Shown here: piece after piece, positions 24,828-33,892 of the stretch
Layout: every line of letters starts with the position of its first letter
Numbering within the stretch: the stretch's first letter is position 1
Assembly: GCF_001613425.1 (NCBI RefSeq)
Contig: NZ_BDCI01000030.1
Span: forward strand, 1-64,000
Origin: Nocardia vulneris
GTDB taxonomy: Bacteria > Actinomycetota > Actinomycetes > Mycobacteriales > Mycobacteriaceae
Reading direction: 5' to 3'
DNA: 64,000 nucleotides
Notes under the pieces: model-generated
The model's database searches: none
Told to the model about the DNA's origin: nothing
Seen by the model: the letters and a program-made list of their open reading frames with translations, nothing else
Position numbers and translations under genes: made by a program

Positions 24828-25403
24828 CTACCTCGACGGCAGATATTTCGCCAGATCGTTCGTGTGTTTGTTCGCCAGAGGGCATGGCTGCCCCTCCTGC
24901 GGCGCACCGTAGCGGCCGAGCATGTCGAAGATGACCGTACCGCCTGGAACTTCAACAGCCACGGCACATCCCAGATGATCGTTACGATCACTCGCCATCG
25001 TGAACTGAAGCGCGCGGCGGTTGCCGACCGTCGTCGGCTGCATATCGATGAAGTCCCGGCGCTCCTGCACAGCCGACAGCGTCGGGGTTCCCGCCAGAAT
25101 GCTGAGGTCGTACCATCGCGCCTGCGCGCGCCAAGCGCACGACTTCCAGCCGTCGAACTCGACACCGGCGAGAGCAGACTTCTTGCTGTCCGGGTCAAGT
25201 CCCGTAGCCCGCACGGCATCGACAGGAAGCAAGCACGGGTCCCACGGGGCCTGCTCCTGCACCGGCGTCCCCGACGCCGACGCACTCGCACTCGGCGCAC
25301 TGCTGGTCGCCGGTGTACCGGACGTGTCGTTGCAGCCGGCGAGAAGCAGCACGGCACCGAGGGTGATCGTGAGGGTGCGGACGGTGTTTCCCCTGCTCGG
25401 CAT
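24828..25403 (-). CDS. DUF3558 lipoprotein
   Basis: A 191-residue lipoprotein with lipobox LAGC (Cys24), a Ser/Ala/Thr-rich linker, and the DUF3558 pattern PWDPCLLP ... GWKSCAWRA ... GCAVAVEV ... GQPCPLA with four cysteines forming two probable disulfides. Proteins of this family are anchored outside the membrane in mycolic-acid bacteria and frequently lie beside ESX genes. Function is unknown. Confidence 0.8.
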   Translation of the reverse strand: MPSRGNTVRTLTITLGAVLLLAGCNDTSGTPATSSAPSASASASGTPVQEQAPWDPCLLPVDAVRATGLDPDSKKSALAGVEFDGWKSCAWRAQARWYDLSILAGTPTLSAVQERRDFIDMQPTTVGNRRALQFTMASDRNDHLGCAVAVEVPGGTVIFDMLGRYGAPQEGQPCPLANKHTNDLAKYLPSR

Positions 25404-25421
25404 GAGGCCCCCTTCTGCTGG

Positions 25422-25985
25422 TCAGTTTCCCGGCTGCTGCCGCAGATCCTCTTCACGGTACCGGCAGCCGGTGAGGCCGGTCAGGAGGGCGGCTTTGTCG
25501 GTGCCGAGGGTGATCTCGTTGCCGTGGTCGGGCGAATGCAGGGTGATGTCGTGGCGGCCGGAGGTGTCGGCGCGCACGGTCAGGGCGGTGATGCCGTTTT
25601 CGGCGGCGAGGTCGCGGGCGGCCTGGAGTACGCGGGGCCATTCGTCGTCGGTGATCGGTACCGCCGAGGTGAGCGAGTCGGTCGTCATGGAGACGCCGAT
25701 GGTCTCCAAGTAGGGCGAGGGGCAGCCGAGTTTGCCTTGGCCGCGGTCGCGCAGGGTGCGCCATTCGAGTTCGGGCGCAAGGTTTTTCGCGGCGTCGGCG
25801 ATCCGCTGGAGCAGGGCTGCGAGTTGCCGCTCGGTGTCTTCGACCGACGGTAGCTGTCGCATCTGGGCCTCGGCGTGCGCGATGTCTTCCTTGGACGGGC
25901 GGTCGGGATCGTTCATCCTGTCTCCACATCCGGTCAGGACCGTCACGCAGACGATCGCCGCGAGTATTCGGGTCACGACCGTCAT
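25422..25985 (-). CDS. LppA-like lipoprotein
   Basis: A 187-residue lipoprotein with lipobox LTGC (Cys20). The mature part has the LppA-type features LPSVEDTERQLAALLQRIADA, a cysteine in GKLGCPSPY, and a second cysteine near the end (TGCRYREEDL). The family is conserved in mycobacteria and nocardiae, with unknown function on the outer face of the membrane. ATG 25985 begins one base after the stop of the upstream DUF1023 gene, so the two are coupled. Confidence 0.72.
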   Translation of the reverse strand: MTVVTRILAAIVCVTVLTGCGDRMNDPDRPSKEDIAHAEAQMRQLPSVEDTERQLAALLQRIADAAKNLAPELEWRTLRDRGQGKLGCPSPYLETIGVSMTTDSLTSAVPITDDEWPRVLQAARDLAAENGITALTVRADTSGRHDITLHSPDHGNEITLGTDKAALLTGLTGCRYREEDLRQQPGN

Positions 25986-25986
25986 G

Positions 25987-27678
25987 TCAGCGCACCACCA
26001 GTTCCGGCAGTCCGGCGATGACGACGGCCATGTTGTATCCGGCGGTGCGCAGTTCGCCGTTGCCGCTCGGCCGCGGATATTCGCTGTGTCCGTTCGAGTC
26101 TTCGCGGCGCACGTGGTCGGTGGTCGTGGCCTCGCCGACGGAGAGCTGCTCCAGTTTCGTGGTGACCGGGTCGGGACCGAAGCGACCGAAGCCGTCGACC
26201 AGCGAGATCGGGTCATCGGGCGCGCGCATCACATAGCCGTGGCCCTGAGCCAAACCCAGGTCGGGTTCGTCGTTCGCGTTGATTCCGGGCGAACCGTAGA
26301 AGACCGCGTCGTCGATCGGCTGGGTGCGGCCGTGGTCCTGCAGCGCGAGTGCGGTCGTATAGGACCCGTAGGAGTGACCGAGCGCCGTGAGGTGCGGGTC
26401 CGGCCGGGTCGACGCCACGTCCAAACCTTCGAAGAACTGCGCCAGTTTGGGCGCACCGTCCTCGGCCCGCGCCGAGCGTGCCGCCTCCAGCCCGAGGTCC
26501 GGCGGCGGTTCGTAGCCGAGCCAGGCGATCGAGGCGACCCGCTCGTCCGGACGTCCGGCCAGCCGCAACTGCTTCTCGGCTTCCCGCTGCACCGCTTCGG
26601 CCTCGCGGGTCATGCCGTCGAGCGATTGCACGGTGGTCGAGACGCCGGGCACCGTGACCGAGACATGGTCGGCGTTGTCGGGATCGCCGACGGCCACCGC
26701 CGCCATCCCCTTCTCCCCCGACTGCAGGTCGAGCAGCAGCAACCGCGCCCCCTTGTCGGGATTGGCCGGGTCGAGCGGATGCTCTTTCAGGATCTTCTCG
26801 ATCGAGTCGAGGTCGGTCAGCTTCGCCTCGACCTCGGCGAGTTTCGTCTTCTCGGCGGCGTAGGGGTCGGGGGCGTTCGGATACCGCGCGCCGTCCGGCG
26901 CGTCCTTCACCTGGTCTTTCAGCGCGTCACGGTCCCGGGTCAGCCGGGCGCGTTCGTCGTCGATCCGGTTGACGTTCGCTTCGTGGCGGGCCATGGACGG
27001 GATGCCGTCCCGGTTTCCGATCCATTCGGGATGCCGGTCGATGACTTCGCGGCGCTGCCGCTCGTCCATCGCGTCCCAATACTCTTTGTTCTGTTGCGGC
27101 GTACCGTTTTCCGGCGGTGCGGGGGCGGTCAGTCCGCCCTGGGTCGCGCCCGCGGCGGCGGCCGCCGCGACGTCGGTGGCGCCTCGGTCGTCGATCTTGC
27201 CGTCGGCGGCCTGGTTCAGGACCGCGGCCGCGTCCGCGTCGATGTCGTCGGCCTGCTTCAGCACCGCGTGCACGGCGTCCTGCAGTTCCAACCGTAGCGA
27301 CTCCACCTGCACAGGGTCCGGCGCGTCGGGCAGATCGGCGATGGTCACGTGGCCGGCGTCCCAGATCTCGAGCCCGTTCGCCGTCGCGGTCTGTTCGAGG
27401 GCGGCCAGCGTTTCCTTGAGGTGGGTGACCGCTTCCCTGGTCTGCTTTGTCAGTTCGCGGACCGCCCCGAGGGTGGCGGCCTCGTCGACCAGTTGATCGG
27501 TGGTGACGGTGAATCTGCGGCGCGCGGCCGCCGCGGCATCACCCTGCCAACCGAGCAGCGTGCCGATATCGGCGAGTTGGCCGGTTATATCCTGCACGGT
27601 GGCGATGCGCCGGGACAGCGATGTCTCGAGCATTTCCAGCGCCAGCACATTCCACCAGCGAATGTCCGGTAGCAACAT
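25987..27678 (-). CDS. DUF1023 alpha/beta hydrolase with helical ESX-like N-terminus
   Basis: A 563-residue protein. Residues 1-150 are helical, with GWQGDAAAAARRRF near 45 matching the WxG turn of ESX substrates. A charged linker follows, then a DUF1023 alpha/beta hydrolase domain (about 310-520) with nucleophile Ser436 in LGHSYGS and Asp/His candidates downstream (APDDPISL; TDHV). Such fusions in actinobacteria are probable type VII substrates with lipase or esterase activity. ATG 27678 follows GGGGGGAT. It opens a five- or six-gene leftward operon ending with EspG. Confidence 0.82.
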   Translation of the reverse strand: MLLPDIRWWNVLALEMLETSLSRRIATVQDITGQLADIGTLLGWQGDAAAAARRRFTVTTDQLVDEAATLGAVRELTKQTREAVTHLKETLAALEQTATANGLEIWDAGHVTIADLPDAPDPVQVESLRLELQDAVHAVLKQADDIDADAAAVLNQAADGKIDDRGATDVAAAAAAGATQGGLTAPAPPENGTPQQNKEYWDAMDERQRREVIDRHPEWIGNRDGIPSMARHEANVNRIDDERARLTRDRDALKDQVKDAPDGARYPNAPDPYAAEKTKLAEVEAKLTDLDSIEKILKEHPLDPANPDKGARLLLLDLQSGEKGMAAVAVGDPDNADHVSVTVPGVSTTVQSLDGMTREAEAVQREAEKQLRLAGRPDERVASIAWLGYEPPPDLGLEAARSARAEDGAPKLAQFFEGLDVASTRPDPHLTALGHSYGSYTTALALQDHGRTQPIDDAVFYGSPGINANDEPDLGLAQGHGYVMRAPDDPISLVDGFGRFGPDPVTTKLEQLSVGEATTTDHVRREDSNGHSEYPRPSGNGELRTAGYNMAVVIAGLPELVVR

Positions 27679-27769
27679 CGTCCAGGATCCCCCCACGGAA
27701 GTCAGGATTGCTTGCGACGAGAGGTATCGTATCCGGGAATTACCGTGAATTTCGGATCAGGGGGCGTAA
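27679..27769. promoter_or_regulatory. Divergent promoter region of the ESX cassette
   Basis: This 91-base gap separates the leftward DUF1023 operon from the rightward WXG gene and must carry both promoters. It is less GC-rich than its surroundings (GTATCGTATCCGGGAATTACC). I see no unequivocal -35/-10 pair or palindrome. Confidence 0.4.
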
Positions 27770-28084
27770 ATGGGTGATTCCGTTTCGGTCGATCCGGAAC
27801 TGCTGCGCGGTGCGGCCGCTCGGCTGGACACGCTGTACGACAACGCGGGTACCACCTTGCGCGCCACCGATCAGGCGATCGCCGATAGCCGCGAGGGCTG
27901 GAAAGACACCGCGGCCACGGCGTTCACCAGGTTCAACGCGTACTTGGACGGTCGCCGCGCGCTGCTGCAGCAGCACGTGGCCGAACTCTCGGAATCGCTG
28001 AACACGACGGCGGGCACCCTGCATGCGCAGGATCAATCCCGGGCTGCCGAGACGACCCAGCTGCAATCCAGCCTGGACCTCTGA
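27770..28084 (+). CDS. WXG100/EspC-like small type VII protein
   Basis: A 104-residue two-helix protein: VDPELLRGAAARLDTLYDNAG, a turn with EGWKDTAATAF (Trp44-Asp46 instead of W-x-G), and a second helix. It has no signal peptide. This is the architecture of ESX substrates and their EspC-like relatives. It is divergent from the DUF1023 operon and may be its secreted partner. A strong terminator follows. Confidence 0.75.
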   Translation: MGDSVSVDPELLRGAAARLDTLYDNAGTTLRATDQAIADSREGWKDTAATAFTRFNAYLDGRRALLQQHVAELSESLNTTAGTLHAQDQSRAAETTQLQSSLDL

Positions 28085-28087
28085 GCC

Positions 28088-28127
28088 GAGCAGCGCACAC
28101 CGCAATAGTCTGCGCTGCTCTTATTTT
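28088..28127 (+). terminator. Intrinsic terminator after the WXG gene
   Basis: A perfect 10-bp stem (GAGCAGCGCA / TGCGCTGCTC, 28088-28097 and 28111-28120) with a 13-base loop is followed by TTATTTT. This is the most canonical rho-independent terminator in the window. It begins four bases after the stop. Confidence 0.85.
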
Positions 28128-28186
28128 CGCTACCCCGCTGCCGGAAAACCGGGCGCGGCAAATCTTTTCAATAGCATTCGAGCGAT

Positions 28187-28630
28187 TTATTGCGCGTCGA
28201 GCAGACCCGCCAGACGATGGTGCAAACCGGGCCACCCGCCGCTCATTCTGGTGCGGGACAACTGGGAAATCGGATTGTCCGGATCGAAACCGCTGTGCGT
28301 GAACAACATCCGCGTTCCTGTGCCCTCCGGATGCAACTGCCAGCTGAGCACCCAGCCGCTGTCCTCCGCGACCGCGGCATCGTTCCAGGTGATACGCAAC
28401 AACTTCGGCTCGACCACCTCGAGCACCTCGCCGCGGATCTGCCCGGAGAAGTTGACCTCCGGGATCGGGCGCGCCTGCATCTGGAAGCGATTGCCCGAAA
28501 CCGGTTCGAAGCCGGTGGGTTCCATCAACCACCGAGCCAGCAGATCGGGGGTGGTGAGCGCGCGCCAGACCTTGGCCGGCGGGTGCGGATAGAACTGGTC
28601 CACCTCGATGGTGGTCAGGTCATCGGTCAT
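28187..28630 (-). CDS. SRPBCC (AHSA1-like) domain protein
   Basis: A 147-residue START-like domain: FYPHPPAKVWRALTTPDLLARWL at the start and GWVLSWQLHPEGTGTRMLFTHSGF in the later strands, ending with the long C-terminal helix. These proteins bind hydrophobic ligands in a deep cavity. It overlaps the ArsR gene by four bases (ATGA), the common arrangement of an ArsR-type sensor with an SRPBCC partner. Confidence 0.85.
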   Translation of the reverse strand: MTDDLTTIEVDQFYPHPPAKVWRALTTPDLLARWLMEPTGFEPVSGNRFQMQARPIPEVNFSGQIRGEVLEVVEPKLLRITWNDAAVAEDSGWVLSWQLHPEGTGTRMLFTHSGFDPDNPISQLSRTRMSGGWPGLHHRLAGLLDAQ

Positions 28631-28992
28631 CGGGTCTCGCCCTTCTCGTCGTCGGGGTCGTCGGGCAGCGCGTCCAGCACGTCACCCAGGTCGCGCATCC
28701 GGGCACGCCAGTACCGCTCGAACGGCGCCAGCCAGGATTGCAGATCGTGCAGGGGTTGCGGTTCCACCCGGTAGTAGCGGAACCGGCCGCGCTTCTCCTC
28801 CCCCACCAGCCCGACCTCGCGCAGCACCTTCAAATGCTCGGACACGCTGGGCCGGGCCATATCGAACCGTTCGGCGATGGACTGCACCGACTGTTCGCCG
28901 TCCAAGAGCAGGTCGAGGATGTCGCGGCGGGTGGGGTTGGCCAGCGCGCCGAACAGGAGGTCGGCGTCACTGGATTTCGTGCGGTACGGCAT
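28627..28992 (-). CDS. ArsR-family transcriptional regulator
   Basis: A 121-residue winged helix protein (ALANPTRRDILDLLLDGEQSVQSIAERFDMARPSVSEHLKVLREVGLV). No metal-binding CxC is present, so it belongs to the metal-independent ArsR group often coupled to SRPBCC proteins. It is the middle gene of a three-gene leftward operon and probably represses it through the inverted repeat at 29656-29679. Confidence 0.85.
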   Translation of the reverse strand: MPYRTKSSDADLLFGALANPTRRDILDLLLDGEQSVQSIAERFDMARPSVSEHLKVLREVGLVGEEKRGRFRYYRVEPQPLHDLQSWLAPFERYWRARMRDLGDVLDALPDDPDDEKGETR

Positions 28993-29026
28993 CGCGGCCT
29001 TCGTTCGGGGGCTGGCGGTTCTCGCG

Positions 29027-29614
29027 CTACGGGCGTCGTCCGACGAAACACAGGAACTCGGTCTGCGGGTCCGCGTCCGCCGGTGCAGTCACCTTAGGTC
29101 CGAACGCCCACGGCTGCCGCAGCGCCTCGTCCATCGGCAGCAGGTGCTCGTGCACGAACGTGACCACGTCGGGGTCGAGCCGCTCGTCGCCGCCGATGCC
29201 ACGGGCCACGTCCCAGGTATGGATCAGCACGTCTTCGGGCAGGATGTCGACGATCTGCCGAAAAGGCCTGGGCCCCTGGAACGTCGGGATCTCGGCGGCC
29301 AGGCAGGCGGGATCGTCGATGGCCGCGGCCAGCCCGTCCCCGACGTGTTTCCACGCGGCGGCCGGGTCGGCGTCCGCCGCGATCTCGGGCAGCGCGCCCA
29401 TCTCGGCGACCCCGATCCCGTGCAGCGGCGCGGGCTCGGTTCCGCGCACCTGTGCCAACGTCCGGCGCTGTTCGTTGATCACGTGCCCGACGACATCCCG
29501 CACGGTCCACCGCGGGCACGGCGTCACGTTGTCCCACTGGTCCACACGCACCGCCATGATCCGGGCCAGAAATCCCTCGCTGGTCACCCGGAACCGCTCA
29601 GCAGCTTCCGACAT
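29027..29614 (-). CDS. TIGR03086/mycothiol-dependent maleylpyruvate-isomerase-like protein
   Basis: A 195-residue protein of the DinB-like four-helix MDMPI fold: RFRVTSEGFLARIMAVRVDQWDNVTPCPRWTVRDVVGHVINEQ and LPEDVLIHTWDVARGIG, whose histidines match the usual metal ligands. Members bind a divalent metal and some use mycothiol as a cofactor. It is the first gene of the operon, 34 bases before arsR. ATG 29614 follows GGGAG; GTG 29620 is possible. Confidence 0.78.
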   Translation of the reverse strand: MSEAAERFRVTSEGFLARIMAVRVDQWDNVTPCPRWTVRDVVGHVINEQRRTLAQVRGTEPAPLHGIGVAEMGALPEIAADADPAAAWKHVGDGLAAAIDDPACLAAEIPTFQGPRPFRQIVDILPEDVLIHTWDVARGIGGDERLDPDVVTFVHEHLLPMDEALRQPWAFGPKVTAPADADPQTEFLCFVGRRP

Positions 29615-29655
29615 CTCCACTCCCTTCCTGTCATGTAGGAAATTACCTACCTTTT

Positions 29656-29679
29656 ATAGGTAGAAGATAACCTACCTAT
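29656..29679. promoter_or_regulatory. Inverted-repeat operator upstream of the TIGR03086-arsR-SRPBCC operon
   Basis: ATAGGTAG and CTACCTAT form perfect 8-bp arms around an 8-base spacer. A further CTACC (29648-29652) adds a second half-overlapping repeat. The site lies in a strikingly AT-rich island 40-65 bases upstream of the first gene, where promoter and ArsR-type operator are expected. Confidence 0.65.
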
Positions 29680-29733
29680 TGCTGCTCGGCCAAGCCCCCG
29701 TGACGAGGGGCACACGCCTCCGGTGCGAAAACG

Positions 29734-29768
29734 TCGACGGCCGCTACCTCGTGGGCAGCGGCCGTCGA
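29734..29768 (-). terminator. Terminator of the suf operon
   Basis: A perfect 12-bp stem (TCGACGGCCGCT / AGCGGCCGTCGA) with an 11-base loop lies 16 bases after the sufT stop. Read on the minus strand it is followed by CGTTTTCG. Confidence 0.75.
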
Positions 29769-29784
29769 TGTGCGATGCGAAAGA

Positions 29785-30150
29785 TCAGACGGTGAAGCCG
29801 AGGGCGCGCAACTGTTCGCGACCGTCCTCGGTGATCTTGTCCGGGCCCCACGGGGGCATCCAGACCCAATTGATCTTGAGGTCCTCGACCAGTCCGCTGC
29901 GAACCAGGGCGTTGCGCGACTGGTCCTCGATGACATCGGTCAGCGGGCAGGCCGCGGACGTCAGCGTCATATCGAGGATCGCGACCTCGTCCTGCACGGC
30001 CAGGCCGTAGACCAGGCCGAGATCGACGACATTGATGCCGAGCTCGGGGTCGACGACGTCACGCATCGCCTCCTCGAGATCCTCCAGCCGCTTGATGTCC
30101 TCCTCGGACAGCTGCTCGGCGGCGGTTTCCGATGCGGGTGTTTCAGTCAT
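29785..30150 (-). CDS. sufT: SufT-type metal-sulfur cluster assembly factor (DUF59/MIP18)
   Basis: A 121-residue protein of the MIP18 family: EEAMRDVVDPELGINVVDLGLVYG at the core and the reactive cysteine in LTSAACPLTD. These proteins assist maturation or transfer of Fe-S clusters. It is the last gene of the suf operon and its start overlaps the end of sufU by eight bases. ATG 30162 is a longer option without a ribosome site. Confidence 0.9.
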   Translation of the reverse strand: MTETPASETAAEQLSEEDIKRLEDLEEAMRDVVDPELGINVVDLGLVYGLAVQDEVAILDMTLTSAACPLTDVIEDQSRNALVRSGLVEDLKINWVWMPPWGPDKITEDGREQLRALGFTV

Positions 30151-30616
30151 TGCCGGCCCCATTCGTGGACGTGGTTTGCTCGGGCGCGATCCGGATCACC
30201 GCGTCCTTGAACGCCATCCAGCCGAGCAGCGCGCATTTCACCCGGGCCGGGTACTTCGACACACCGACCAGTGCGACGCCGTCGCCGATGACATCCTCGT
30301 CACCCTCGATGGTGCCACGGCTGGAGATCATCTCGTTGTAGGAGTCGACGACCTTCAACGCCTGCTGCACGGGCAGGCCGATGACCTGATCGGTGAGGAT
30401 CGAGGTGGCGGCCTGACTGATCGAGCAGCCCTGCCCGTCGTAGGAGACGTCGGCGACGTCACCGTTGTCGTCGAGCTGGACGCGCAGGGTCACCTCGTCA
30501 CCGCAGGTCGGGTTCACGTGGTGCACCTCGGCACCGTACGGCTCCCGCAGCCCGCGGTGATGCGGGTGCTTGTAGTGGTCCAGGATCACTTCCTGGTACA
30601 TCTGCTCCATGCGCAT
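30143..30616 (-). CDS. sufU: SufU zinc-dependent sulfurtransferase
   Basis: A 157-residue IscU/SufU-fold protein. Cys38, Asp40 (PTCGD), Cys64 (GQGCSIS) and Cys128 (RVKCALLGW) are the zinc ligands and acceptor residue of SufU, and the insertion typical of SufU as opposed to IscU is present. It takes persulfide sulfur from SufS and passes it toward SufBCD. It follows sufS directly. ATG 30610 is an alternative start. Confidence 0.95.
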   Translation of the reverse strand: MRMEQMYQEVILDHYKHPHHRGLREPYGAEVHHVNPTCGDEVTLRVQLDDNGDVADVSYDGQGCSISQAATSILTDQVIGLPVQQALKVVDSYNEMISSRGTIEGDEDVIGDGVALVGVSKYPARVKCALLGWMAFKDAVIRIAPEQTTSTNGAGND

Positions 30617-30619
30617 GTT

Positions 30620-31873
30620 CTATGCAACCCCAAAGAACTGCTGAGCCTTCCGCACGGCGGCAACCAGTGCGTCGACCTCATCGAGTGTGTTGTACGCGGC
30701 GAACGAGGCCCGCGCCGTGGCGGGAACCCCGAGGCGACGCAGCAACGGCCACGCGCAGTGGTGACCGACCCGCACCGCGACACCTTCGTCGTCGAGGATC
30801 TGGCCCACGTCGTGCGCGTGGATGCCGTCCACCACGAACGAGATCGCACCGCCGCGAGCGACCGTGTCGGTGGGGCCGATGATGCGCACACCCTCGATCG
30901 CGCCGAGCCCGGCGAGCGCTGCCTCGACCAGCGAATGCTCATGCGCCGCAACGGCTTCCATGCCGAGCGAGGCGAGATACCGCACGGCAGCGCCCAATCC
31001 GACGACCTGCGAGGTCATCGGCACGCCCGCCTCGAACCGCTGCGGCGGCGCCGCGTAGGTGGTGGCCTCCATGGTGACGGTCTCGATCATCGAGCCGCCG
31101 GTGATGAACGGCGGCGTCTCCGCGAGCAGCGCGCGACGGCCGTAGAGCACGCCGACCCCGGACGGGCCGAACATCTTGTGGCCGGAGAACGCCGCGAAGT
31201 CGACATCGAGCGCACGGAAGTCGACCGGCATGTGCGGCACCGACTGGCACGCGTCGAGCACGGTCAGCGCGCCGACCGCCTTTGCCCGCCGCACGATTTC
31301 GGCGACGTCGCTGATCGCGCCGGTCACATTGGACTGGTGCGTGAACGCGACCACCTTCGTGGCGGGCGACAATTCGAGCGAATCGAGATCGATCCGGCCG
31401 TCGTCGGTCACGCCGTACCACTTCAGCGTCGCGCCGGTGCGGCGCGCGAGCTCTTGCCACGGAACGAGATTCGCGTGGTGCTCCAGCTCGGTGATGACGA
31501 TCTCGTCGCCGGGGCCGACGTGGTACGGGAACCGGTCGTCGGCGAACGAGTAGGTCACCAGGTTGAGCGATTCGGTCGCGTTCTTGGTGAACACGATCTC
31601 GTCGGCGTCCACGCCGACGAACCGGCCGATGGCGGCGCGCGCGTCCTCGTAGGCGTCGGTCGCCTCCTCGGCGAGCTGATGCGCGCCGCGGTGCACCGCC
31701 GCGTTGTGCGTGGTGAGGAACTCGCGTTCCGCGTCGAGCACGGCGAGCGGCCGCTGCGAGGTCGCGCCGGAGTCCAAGTACACCAACGGTTTCCCGTCCC
31801 GAACCGTACGGCTCAGGATCGGGAAGTCGGCCCGGATGCGGGCCACGTCGAGTGCGGGGACCGTGGCGGTCAT
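30620..31873 (-). CDS. sufS: Cysteine desulfurase SufS
   Basis: A 417-residue class-V aminotransferase-fold enzyme with PLP lysine Lys233 (SGHKMFGPSG), the His of TELEHHANLVPW, and the persulfide-forming Cys373 (VGHHCAWPL). It releases sulfur from cysteine for Fe-S cluster assembly. ATG 31873 lies one base after the sufC stop and uses AGGAG inside the sufC end, so translation is coupled. Confidence 0.96.
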   Translation of the reverse strand: MTATVPALDVARIRADFPILSRTVRDGKPLVYLDSGATSQRPLAVLDAEREFLTTHNAAVHRGAHQLAEEATDAYEDARAAIGRFVGVDADEIVFTKNATESLNLVTYSFADDRFPYHVGPGDEIVITELEHHANLVPWQELARRTGATLKWYGVTDDGRIDLDSLELSPATKVVAFTHQSNVTGAISDVAEIVRRAKAVGALTVLDACQSVPHMPVDFRALDVDFAAFSGHKMFGPSGVGVLYGRRALLAETPPFITGGSMIETVTMEATTYAAPPQRFEAGVPMTSQVVGLGAAVRYLASLGMEAVAAHEHSLVEAALAGLGAIEGVRIIGPTDTVARGGAISFVVDGIHAHDVGQILDDEGVAVRVGHHCAWPLLRRLGVPATARASFAAYNTLDEVDALVAAVRKAQQFFGVA

Positions 31874-31874
31874 A

Positions 31875-32651
<777 letters not shown>

Positions 32652-32683
32652 CGAATTCGAGTTCCTTTGTGGGAGTGAGGGGT

Positions 32684-33892
32684 TCAGGCGCCGATCGCGG
32701 CGAGCTCGGCCTCGATGGCCGACTCGAGCCGCTCCCGGATCTCGGGGACCGCGATCTTCTGGATGATCTCCTGGAAGAAGCCGCGCACCACCAGGCGCCG
32801 CGCCGCGTCTTCCGGGATGCCACGGGCACGCAGGTAGAACAGCTGCTCGTCGTCGAAGCGGCCGGTCGCCGAGGCGTGTCCGGCGCCGGCGATCTCACCG
32901 GTCTCGATCTCCAGGTTGGGCACCGAGTCGGCGCGCGCGCCGTCGGTGAGCACCAGGTTGCGGTTCACCTCGAAGGTGTCGGTGCCTTCGGCGGCCGCGC
33001 GGATCAGCACGTCGCCGACCCACACCGTGCGGGCATCGCCCTTGGGCGAGGCCGGATCGCCTTGCAGCGCACCCTTGTACAGCACGTTGGACTTGCAGTT
33101 CGGCTGCGAGTGATCGACCAGCAGGCGCTGTTCGAAGTGCTGGCCCGCGTCGGCGAAGTAGAGGCCGAGCAGTTCGGCGTCGCCGCCGGGGCCCTCGTAG
33201 CGCACGGTGCCGGTCAGCCGGACCAGGTCGCCGCCGAGCGTCACCGCGATATGCCGCAGCGTCGCGTCGCGGCCGAGCTTCGCGTGGTGCGCGGTGGCGT
33301 GCACCGCGTCGTCGGCCCAGTCCTGCACCGCGACGACGGTCAGCTTCGCGCTGTCGCCGAGCACGAATTCCACGTTCTCCGCGTAGGTTCCGCTGCCGCG
33401 CTGGTCGACCACCACGGTGGCGACGGCGAAGTTGCCGAGCCGGATCTGCAGGTGGCCGTAGGCGGTCTTGCCCTCGCCGGGACCGGTGACCGTGACGACG
33501 ACCGGTGCGGCCACCTCGGTCTCCGCGTCGACGGACACCACGGTGGCCTGCTCGAAGCCCGAGTAGGCCTGGGCCGCAACGCGATCCGCGGGCGTGCCGG
33601 CGGTGCCGAGCCGGGCGTCGTCGCGCCCGACGGTCTCCACCCGGACACCCTCGACCGCACCGACCTCGATCGTGGCCTGCCCGTCGCGCACCGCGGTGCC
33701 GTCGTGCAGCCCGCGCAGGCGGCGCATCGGGGTGAACCGCCACTCCTCGTCGCGGCCGGACGGGACCTCGAACGCGTTCACGTCGAACGAGGTGAACACC
33801 TCGCCCTTGTTGATCGCGGCTGTCGCGCCCGGGTTCTGGACCGGCTTCGAGGGGTTCTCGCCCTCGACCGCTCCGATGACACCTGTCGCCAT
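32684..33892 (-). CDS. sufD: SufD scaffold subunit
   Basis: A 402-residue SufBD-fold protein with the right-handed beta-helix core and C-terminal block DDEQLFYLRARGIPEDAARRLVVRGFFQEII. The N-terminal RDEEWRFTPMRRL is typical of SufD. With SufB and SufC it forms the cluster assembly scaffold. Its ATG shares one base with the sufB stop (TGATG). Confidence 0.95.
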   Translation of the reverse strand: MATGVIGAVEGENPSKPVQNPGATAAINKGEVFTSFDVNAFEVPSGRDEEWRFTPMRRLRGLHDGTAVRDGQATIEVGAVEGVRVETVGRDDARLGTAGTPADRVAAQAYSGFEQATVVSVDAETEVAAPVVVTVTGPGEGKTAYGHLQIRLGNFAVATVVVDQRGSGTYAENVEFVLGDSAKLTVVAVQDWADDAVHATAHHAKLGRDATLRHIAVTLGGDLVRLTGTVRYEGPGGDAELLGLYFADAGQHFEQRLLVDHSQPNCKSNVLYKGALQGDPASPKGDARTVWVGDVLIRAAAEGTDTFEVNRNLVLTDGARADSVPNLEIETGEIAGAGHASATGRFDDEQLFYLRARGIPEDAARRLVVRGFFQEIIQKIAVPEIRERLESAIEAELAAIGA

